Origin: Paralithodes platypus
Taxonomy: Eukaryota > Arthropoda > Malacostraca > Decapoda > Lithodidae
Length of the DNA: 64,000 nt
Assembly: GCA_032716605.1 (NCBI GenBank)
Contig: CM064580.1
Span: 30,672,684 to 30,736,683, forward strand
Reading direction: 5' to 3'
Below the pieces are notes generated by a model. It did not search any database and was not told where the DNA came from. It saw only the letters and a list, made by a program, of their open reading frames with translations. Below, in pieces: positions 56,088 to 64,000 of this stretch. Within the stretch, counting starts at the first letter, position 1, and every line of letters starts with the position of its first letter. The position numbers and the translations under genes are program-made.

Positions 56088-58812
56088 CTAAGTGAATCTT
56101 GGTTCGGGTAGTGGCGCTTCTACAATGGTCCTGGAAGTGGGGAACCAACTGTGACCAATGTGGTCTCCCTGTAGCCAGTCCATAATGGGGTCGTTCATTT
56201 GACTGTATTTTCTCACCAGGTTTTTTGCTCTTTCCGCTAGTTTTATGTTCATGGGATATATATTAGCCTCCATGTGTATTTCCTCTGTTGTCTTTGTGTA
56301 TGGGAAGTATTCATTGAATGAAAATCTTAGTGCTCTGTTTTGTATTTTCTGTAGCTGTGATATCTGGGTTTTGCTTAGGGCACATAATGGTGTCGCTGGG
56401 TACTCTATTATAGGTTGCAGTTTTATATGTGGTGGGAGATCTTTTAGTTTGTATAGCTCACTTAATGCTTGTTTCCCCTTGATTGTTAAGTCCTTGACAT
56501 GTCTGCAATAACCTGTTGTAGTGATCTGTAGTCCCAATATTTTACCTTTATGTGTATAATCTATAAACGCTCCATTTGCTACTACTTCCTCATATGTTTT
56601 GTTTGCAATATTGATTAGAGCGAATTTAGTCTGGTTAGTTTTTATTTTCCAGCTTTTTTCAAACGTGTTGATTTTTTCTATTTCTGCACCAACAAGCTCT
56701 GCCATAAGTCTTTTTGATTTTCCTCTGTAAGTGATAATTAGAGTTATGTCGTCGGCATATGTGATATTATGGCAATCTATTGCAGGCTCGGGCAAGTCTC
56801 TGGTGTAAAATAGTGTATAGGGTTGGCGAAAGAATTCCCCCTTGTGGTACTCCACTTTGTATTACTATTTCTGGCCCCATTAATGTTCCCACACGTATAC
56901 TGACTGTGCGGTCCACGAGGTAATCACATAATATTTTCTCAAAGTAGGAAGATAAGCCTAGTTGTAATATTTTGAATTTGAGTCCCTCATGCCACACCTT
57001 GTCAAATGCCTTAGACACGTCATGTAGAACTATTGAGCATTGGTCACGGCGACTCTTAGCATGGGCTAATATTTCAGAAGTAACCATAAGTGCTGTGCCT
57101 GTGCCTCGGTGTTCCCGGAACCCATGCTGCGAGCTTGGTAGTAAATTGTTATGGTTGAGATGTGATTTTAGCCTTGTATTGATGATTTTTTCTAATAATT
57201 TTCCGGGTACTTCTAATAAGGTGATTGGTCTATAGTTTCTTGGGTTGACAGGTGATTTAGATCCCTTTGGTGTTAGGTTAATAATACCCTTTTTCCACTT
57301 GTCTGGAAAATAGCCTAGGCATAGTGAATCATTAAATATCTCAACAAGTTGCTTTGGGGCTCTTTCGGGGATATTTAGTAGAATAAGTTTGTTTATATTA
57401 CTATATCCCGGGGTGTTATTTTTCAGTTTGTGTATCAGGTGTTTAACTTCTCTATTGTCGCGTTTCTTGTCGTTTGGCTGGTATTGTCGAATCTGGTGTG
57501 GTCTATATGGGTGAAAGGTATGGTTCTTTCTAAATTCTTATTTAGGTATGTGTGCACCTCCTCCTCCTTTTCATCATCAAAGTCTAGGTTCGCCTCTTCC
57601 GAGATTTTGAAGACATCCTTCCATATGTTCCTGAAGATTTCCTCTTTTTTCTTGCTGTCGTAAATTTTGTTATTATCACTGTCTAGAATAATATTATGGG
57701 GGGGATGTATTTGCCGTCGCTTTCATTGTCTTAATTTACTGCCAAAAAGATACAGGGTTTTTTGCATTATCAATTAGGTATTAGACATTAGTTTCCCAGT
57801 TTTTGCAACTGCTGTCTCGGCATTCATTAACCAGTTGTTGTTTTAGCCTTCTGTATTGGTTATAGTCTACCCAGGTCCAACCGTTTCTAATGCTGTTGTT
57901 GTAGAGTCCGTTGAAGCGAGCTTGGATATTTCTATTTTTTTTATTTATGATAGGTTTTGATATGGTCTTTTTCGATCCCATTAGGATTGCCCCCTGTATA
58001 CCCTTTAGAACCGCTTCATACCAGTCATTTATATTTTTGTCCACAATCTCCATTCCTTCATAACGACTCCAGTCATAATCGTTCTGGATTTCGGAGTTGA
58101 CTATATCTTTGAAGAGATCCCAGTTTGCTTTACTGAATAATGGTCTTTCTACTGTGGGTTCAAGGATTGCTTTTGAAGTTATTGTAAGGAGCACCGGAAG
58201 GTGATCTGAAGATGTGAGTGGTCCAGTTTCGATTTTGGTATTATGATAAGTTTAAGTGTTGCTAATGATGATATCTGGGGTAGTCACTGCATTATGACAT
58301 AAGTATGTGGGGAAATGTGGGCCTAGATGAATCATCCTATGGTCTATGAATCGCATAAGGTTGTTGCCCACATTGTTATTTGTATTGTGACCAAGTCTTC
58401 TGTGCTTGGCATTTAGATCTCCAATTATATACATGGGTTCATTATTTTACAGCAGTTTATGAAAATCAGGAAACGGCAGGAATGGTCTTCTTGGGGGCAG
58501 ATATGTGGTAGCTATGTTAATTGGTCCTGTATTTGTATAAATCTTCAGGCTTAAGACGTCTGTATGGAAGTCATCATCAAGTTTATGTTTAATATTTGTT
58601 TTAAACAACACTGCTGAGCCATCATTTCGTTCACTACTCGAGTTAATTTTGTAAGTTGTATATCCAGATATGTTGATAGTTTGGTCAGGTTTCGCTCCAT
58701 GGCTATTAAGTGTTATGATATCTGGATCCAGTTCTTTGTATATATTTGCCAACTCCGTTTTCCGGGTTTCCCAGTGAAGAACATTGTGATGAACTATTCT
58801 GATGGTCTCCAT
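56088..58812 (-). pseudogene. LINE ORF2: AP-endonuclease and reverse transcriptase, frameshifted
   Basis: The ATG at 58812 starts METIRIVHHNVLHWETRK. The endonuclease shows DPDIITLNSHG, NIATTYLPPRR and, after a frame change near 58440, IIGDLNAKHRRLGHN. RT motifs are NYRPITLLEVPGKLLEK (~57225), SIVLHDVSKAFDKVWHEGL (~57030), QSGVPQGGILSPTLY (~56840) and ITYADDITLII (~56765, frame-shifted relative to the previous box). The end reads LQKIQNRALRFSFNEY and stops at 56088. The catalytic YADD and GDLN boxes are intact, but frame breaks near 58440, 58250, 57780, 57450 and 56850 make it non-functional. No C-terminal CCHC or RNase H is recognised. Confidence 0.87.
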
Positions 58813-58813
58813 G

Positions 58814-60286
58814 TTAATCAGATGATCTTCTTACCCTTGGGTCTCTGTTACCCGGTAGAGGTGATTTGTCCACCTGACGCCCAGGCCTCAATTTCCTGAA
58901 TTCACTCTCCTCTAGCGTCTCCCAGCAACCTTTAAGGTCGATATCACTGTTTGTAAGCTTTTGAAATATATCTTCATCTTCATAGTCTGCATTGGTGTAC
59001 AACCACTTGTATTTCCTACTTTGAAGTCCGTTGACCAACTGCTTTCGGCCAAAAAAGTCTGTTGGCCATCCTTGTGCTATAGTTGTGGAGATTTTTAGTC
59101 CTATACCTGTACCCTTTAACTTAGCATTGATGGTGGGTTGTCTCAATGTGAGTTCCTTCTCCTTCTCTCTGCGTTCTGAGCTTGATGGTTTTTTGTTAGT
59201 GTTTTTCTTGTTTGCTTTCTTTTTTGGTCGATTTGTGGTTGCAGTTGCTGTCTCCGTGGATTCCTCCTCCATCACCTCTTCCTCCTCCAATTCGGGGCAA
59301 TCCTCCTCTGTGTCAGTGCCTAGGCCCTTAAGAATTTTGGCTGAAGGTGGATTATTTGGTACATTTAATGTTGGCAAGTTGTTTCTTCGGAACAGGTCAT
59401 TTAGTGTGATGTCGTATGTTCCTGGCTCTCCTACGTTGATCACGTGTGCATATAAAATGCATTCTAGGATTTTGGTTGCCGAGCCTTTTGATAGTCCAAG
59501 CTCAGGGTTCCGGAAGTCAGTTGTTCTTGCCTTGTCACTATAGGTTATTGTAGGTGATGTTTTACTCCCTTCTATCATCTTACGTTTGTCTTTAAGTGCT
59601 GTTTTCCTCTCTGGACATGCCATCGCTAGTGTTCGATGGTCACCCTTGCAGTTTATGCACTTTTTAACTGTGTTTGTGCACTCTTTCCAAGTATGATTCA
59701 TTTCACTACATTCAGAGCAAATCTTGTAATCTTTACCTTTCTTGCAGTTGTTGGTTGTATGGTCTTCAATCTTATAGCAACGCATACACGATTTGATCGG
59801 GATGAAGTTCTCCTGTTTTATTTGGGTAGCTGGTACACTCACATTGAACATGATCATACTGATGACTGTAGCTTTGTTGGCTAATTTGGTTTGGTTGAAG
59901 GTGATTTTTAGAGTGTTGCTCTGTTGAAACTTGTACACTTGCTCAACACCATCTTTGGCCCATTCATTTCTTTGTTCGATCTCAGTGGTTACATCATCTT
60001 CGGAGTTCTGGTAAATGTGATCATCTATGGCAAACAGAAGCACAGATTTTTTGGCTTTGATTTCTGGTGGCAGTAGAGCCGTGAATTCCTGCTTGTTCAA
60101 TTCATCAAGAGTGGAAGTCTGAAAAAGTTTGTCTGTGTCACTGTCATCTTTGATGAGAATGACAAATCCATCATCAATGGGGATTATTCGGGTCGCATAA
60201 ATCCCAAGCTTGCCCAAAATGCTGAGGAGTACTGTTTTGGATGCTCTTAATTTGGGCCGGGGGTGTTTAATCTTACCTCGCGCCAT
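58814..60286 (-). CDS. LINE ORF1 (Gag-like, zinc-knuckle nucleic-acid-binding protein)
   Basis: A 490-codon open frame from ATG (MARGKIKHPRPKLRASK) to TAA is the only uninterrupted full-length gene in the window. The first ~180 residues have no readable motif but occupy the place of the RRM-like fold in such proteins. Around residues 185-240 are three knuckles: CMRCYKIEDHTTNNC, ICSECSEMNHTWKEC and CINCKGDHRTLAMAC. The C-terminal half is acidic (EDCPELEEEEVMEEE) then Lys-rich (RPKKKANKKNTNKK). The protein would coat the element RNA and chaperone annealing. The stop is followed after one base by the ORF2 ATG. Intact coding suggests recent activity or a recent insertion. Confidence 0.85.
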   Translation of the reverse strand: MARGKIKHPRPKLRASKTVLLSILGKLGIYATRIIPIDDGFVILIKDDSDTDKLFQTSTLDELNKQEFTALLPPEIKAKKSVLLFAIDDHIYQNSEDDVTTEIEQRNEWAKDGVEQVYKFQQSNTLKITFNQTKLANKATVISMIMFNVSVPATQIKQENFIPIKSCMRCYKIEDHTTNNCKKGKDYKICSECSEMNHTWKECTNTVKKCINCKGDHRTLAMACPERKTALKDKRKMIEGSKTSPTITYSDKARTTDFRNPELGLSKGSATKILECILYAHVINVGEPGTYDITLNDLFRRNNLPTLNVPNNPPSAKILKGLGTDTEEDCPELEEEEVMEEESTETATATTNRPKKKANKKNTNKKPSSSERREKEKELTLRQPTINAKLKGTGIGLKISTTIAQGWPTDFFGRKQLVNGLQSRKYKWLYTNADYEDEDIFQKLTNSDIDLKGCWETLEESEFRKLRPGRQVDKSPLPGNRDPRVRRSSD

Positions 60287-60540
60287 GGTTTATTACAGAA
60301 TGGCCATTGAAGGGGTTAGGCTGGATGACTAGTTTGAAAAAGCATATGCATAAGTTTGTGGATCAAGAAGCTAGGACGTCCGACCAAAGCAGCCAATCAG
60401 CTAGGCTGCTTGGACTTGCAAAAGCTTCAGCTGTTTACAGGATCAAGATACGTCAAGATACGAGACGCTCCTCTCTGATTGGCCGATGCGAGCCAAACTC
60501 GATCTTCCACACTCAGCTGTATTAGGTGACTATTGGTGAG

Positions 60541-61502
60541 ATTATGTTAAATAATAGATTGCCTCAAAGGGCTTGACTTTATAGATAAAAAGTGTAAAAT
60601 AACTATCAGGCCACTAAAATCTCTTGAACCATCCACATTTTAAACAACTAAGAGAGCGCACAGTTAAAAATAAAGCTAAAAGTATGAAAAGTCCTGGAGT
60701 TAGAGAAATATAGTGAAGCGTGAAAATACGCTGGGCAAAAATTAAAATGGAAATTGGAATGCTCTGTTTGAGGTCCTGTTAAAAAAAAAAAAAAAAAAAA
60801 AGGAGTTGCAAATAAAACCTAAGACGTACCCAGGGCACCCCAAAGGGGTGCCCTAAAAGCTGAAAACCTACCAAGTCCCTTGGACTCAGGATCCCAGATA
60901 CTTGCCACCTGCTAAAAAGTGTCGCACAAGCTCTGGGACCCCCGCCGGAGGGATAACTAACACTACTTGAAGAATAAAAACCCTACCCGCCTGCCTCCTA
61001 TAACCAGGGGATAATCCCCCCCCCCCCCCTCTTCGTGGCAATGCCTTCAGGGTTCGGCTTAGTACTACAGGCGGGTGTCTAGTGGGCAGGGTGGGTACTT
61101 AAACAAAAAATGAAAAAAAAAAAAAAAAAAAGGGGTTGCATTACATAAACAGGACCTCTCCGCACCCCCAGAGCAATAAACCCACCCCCCCCCCCCCCCC
61201 ATCCCCCCACTCCTCAAAACACCCACCCCCCCGCCCCATAAACTTCCAGACAACTTACACCCCACATCCCCCTGACCCTTAACAAACCCCCACCGCCAAA
61301 CAACTCTTTCGTATAGTTTTTTACATTTGCTTTTCTTTTATCTCTTTTTTTTTGTTTTTTTATTTTTTGTTTTTTTGGTTCATTATATATCCAAGCAGGG
61401 TTCTCCTGAAGGAGGTGAAGGCTGCAGGGGCTTGCTGGAACTGGGCTGGAGGACTGGACTGGACTGGACTCGACAGTGGTGTTGTCTCGTCGAACAGTGG
61501 TC
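60541..61502. other. Low-complexity interval with poly-A, poly-C and hairpin sequences
   Basis: Poly-A runs (60781-60801 and 61113-61131) are each followed by GG(A/G)GTTGCA. A perfect 10-bp hairpin AGGGCACCCC-AAA-GGGGTGCCCT lies at 60832-60854. C runs of 14 and 16 lie at 61016-61029 and 61185-61200. A T-rich tract lies at ~61340-61378 and (GGACT)n at ~61453-61472. The paired poly-A/GTTGCA motifs suggest retroposed or duplicated material, not resolved further. No gene is supported. Confidence 0.5.
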
Positions 61503-64000
61503 CACCACCACCCTAGCTTACTACACCACCACCACCACCACTTTACCATACTACACCACCACCACCACCTTAGCTTACTATACAACCACCACCACCTTGG
61601 CTTACTACACCACCACCCTAGCTTACTACAACACCACCCCCACCTTAGCTTACTAAGCCACCACCACCACCACCACCACCCTAGCTTACTACACCACCAC
61701 CACCATCCTAGCTTACTACACCACCAACACCACCACCTTAGCTTACAACACCATCACCACAACCCTAGCTTACTACAACACCACCACCTCCACCTTAGCT
61801 TCCTACACACCACCACCTACCACCCTAGCTTACTACAACACCACCACCACCTTATTGTTCTTACTGCAACACACCAACCACCACGCTAGTTTTTACTACA
61901 ACACCACCACCCTCTTAGCTTACTACACCACCACCACCACCTTAACTACTACACCTACACCCCACCACCACCTCTAGCTTGACTACACCACCACCACCAC
62001 CACCTTAGCTTACTTACACCACCACCACCACCCTTAGTTTACTACAAACAACCCCCCACCTTTGCTTACTGCACCACCACCACCACTCTTAGCTTACTAC
62101 AACCCCCACCACGCAACCTTAGCTTACTACACCACCACCACCACCTGTCCTTTGCTTACTGCACCACCACCCACCACCTTAGCTTACTACACCACCACTC
62201 CCACCTTAGCTTTTTTTACATCACACACACCACCACCACCTAGCGTACTACCGCACCACCACCACCTTAGCTTACTACACCACACCACCACCACCTTAGC
62301 GTACTACACCACCACCACCACCCTTAGATTACTGCACCAAACCACCACCACCTTAGACTTACTACAACAACACCCCCACCTTAGCTGTACTACACCACCA
62401 CCACCCACCGTAGCGTAAGCACCTACAACCACCACCACCACTTAGCTTACTACAAACACCACCACACCCTTAGCTTACTACAACACCACCACCACACCTT
62501 TACTCTTACTACAACACCACCACCACCTTAGTTTACTACACCACCACCACCACCTATAGTACTACAACACCACCACCACCACCACCTTAGTGACTACCAC
62601 ACACCACCACCGTATCTTACTACAACACCACCACCCACCACCTTAGTTAATACAACACCACCACCACCTTCTTATCTACTACAACACCACCACCCACCTT
62701 AGTTTACTACACCACCACACCTTATCATACTCAACAACCAACCACCACCTTAGTTTACTACACCCCCCACCCACCTGATCTTACTACAACACCACAACAC
62801 ACCAAAGGAGTTTACTACACCACCAACCACCTTATCTTACTACAACAACACCACCACCTTAGTGTATACACCACCACCACCACCTTATCTTACTACAAAC
62901 ACCACCACCACATTAGTTTACTACACCACCACCACCTATTCTTACTACAACACACCCAACACCACCGTTAGTTTACTACAACACCCCCACCTTTGCTTAC
63001 TGCACCACCACACATTAGTTTACTACACCACCACCACCACCACCTTAGTTTACTACAGCCACCACCACCACCTTTTGCTACTTACACCATCACTACCACA
63101 GTAGTTTACTACACACCACCACCACCACACCTTAGTTCACTAAAAACACAAAACACCACACTTAGCTTACTGCAACACCACCACCACCTTAGTTTACTAC
63201 CACAACCACCACCACCACCTTAGTTTACTACAACACCACCTGTCCCACCTTAGGTTAACTACAACACCCCCACCTTTGCTTACTGCACCACCACCACCAC
63301 CTTAGCTTACTACAACACACCAACACCACAACCACCTTAGCTTACTACACAACACCACCACCAACAACCACCACCCACCACCTTAGCTTTACTACAACAC
63401 CACCACCACCCTTAGCTTTACTACAACACCACCACCACCTTTAGCTTACTACAACACCACCACCACCTTATCTTACTACAACACCACCACCACCCTAGCT
63501 TACTACACCACCACCACCACCCTAAGCTTACTACCACCAGCAACCACCACCTTAGCTTACTACAACACACACCACCAGCCTTATCTTACTACAAACACCA
63601 CCACCACCCTAGCTTACTAACACCACCACCACACCACCCTAGCTTACTACACCACCACCACCAAAACCCTAGCTTACTTACAAACACCACAACCACCACC
63701 CCAGCCTAGCTTACTAAACCACCACCACCGCCACCTTAGCTTACTACACCACTACCACCACCACACACCACTCTAGCTTACTACACCACCACCACCACTT
63801 ATCTTACTACACCACCACCAACACCTTAGCTTACTACAACACCACCACCACCACCTTAGCTTACTACACCACCACTACCGCCACCCTAGCTTACTACACC
63901 ATCACCACCACCACCACCACCACCCTAGCTTACTACACCACCACCACCATCCTAGCTTACTACACCACCAACACCACCACCTTAGCTTACAACACCATCA
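61503..64000 (+). repeat. CCA-rich minisatellite, fourth segment, irregular
   Basis: The array resumes with CACCACCACCCTAGCTTACT and runs to the window edge. From ~61900 to ~63700 the units are disturbed by frequent single-base insertions and deletions (e.g. TCTAGCTTGACTACACC, TTAGACTTACTACAACAAC, CTTATCATACTCAAC). The final 300 bp is regular again. Confidence 0.93.

Larger units (their letters stand above)
55145..60540 (-). mobile_element. Jockey/I-like non-LTR retrotransposon, near full length
   Basis: A minus-strand LINE is inserted in the CCA array. From 5': a leader (~60540-60287), an intact ORF1 with three zinc knuckles (60286-58814), a broken ORF2 with endonuclease and RT (58812-56088) and a ~940-bp 3' UTR. 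The UTR has a 184-bp duplication, a GC-rich hairpin and a terminal tail of three ATTCTG units (plus-strand CAGAAT x3, 55145-55162). The 5' limit is an estimate. Clade assignment beyond the Jockey/I group is not attempted. It is unrelated to the CR1-like family in this window. Confidence 0.85.

Noticed and set aside
42389..64000. TTAGC words in the array considered as telomere-like repeats
   Set aside because: The unit is CTTAGCTTACTACA with CCA runs, not TTAGG or another telomeric repeat, and it is interrupted by LINEs far from any visible end.

Overview
The window looks like a repeat-dense, gene-poor stretch of an invertebrate nuclear genome. I found no convincing host gene, structural RNA gene, CRISPR array, operon or bacterial feature. 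Almost every recognisable coding stretch belongs to a transposable element, and nearly all are broken by stops or frameshifts. The mix (CR1-like, RTE-like and Jockey/I-like LINEs, a DIRS-type tyrosine-recombinase retroelement, a Ty3/gypsy remnant, a large XPG-nuclease DNA transposon, several MITE-like elements, and very abundant CA, TA and CCA repeats) fits an aquatic arthropod, most likely a decapod crustacean. That assignment is an inference with moderate to low confidence.

Layout. 1-11299: a G-rich 38/41-bp minisatellite, split at 6434-10875 by a nearly full-length minus-strand CR1-like LINE (zinc-finger plus SGNH-esterase ORF1; endonuclease plus reverse transcriptase ORF2). 11300-15235: a dispersed repeat, then two neighbouring copies of one terminal-inverted-repeat (TIR) element, each carrying a CA-rich satellite. 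15236-22600: mostly unrecognised AT-rich DNA with a truncated CR1 copy, an RTE-like 3' end and small repeats. 22640-25115: a decayed minus-strand DIRS-like element (reverse transcriptase, RNase H, tyrosine recombinase). 26926-30060: a degenerate 55-bp tandem array, a gypsy integrase remnant and another truncated LINE. 31513-38887: a 7.4-kb DNA transposon whose decayed ~1600-residue protein carries zinc-binding motifs, an XPG/FEN-like nuclease and a C-terminal CXC domain; its right arm holds two nested insertions with visible empty sites. 38888-42388: microsatellites, a foldback MITE and unrecognised DNA. 42389-64000: a CCA-rich minisatellite (CCACCACC-CTTAGCTTACTACA units) broken up by four copies of a ~550-bp block, a 5'-truncated CR1 LINE (45894-48717), a Jockey/I-like LINE (55145-~60540) and a low-complexity interval.

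The elements do not form a pathway. They record successive insertion, 5' truncation, tandem duplication and decay. The best leads are the XPG-nuclease transposon with its nested insertions, the DIRS remnant, the satellite-carrying TIR elements, and the ~550-bp block with an AAC tail that may have seeded the CCA array.
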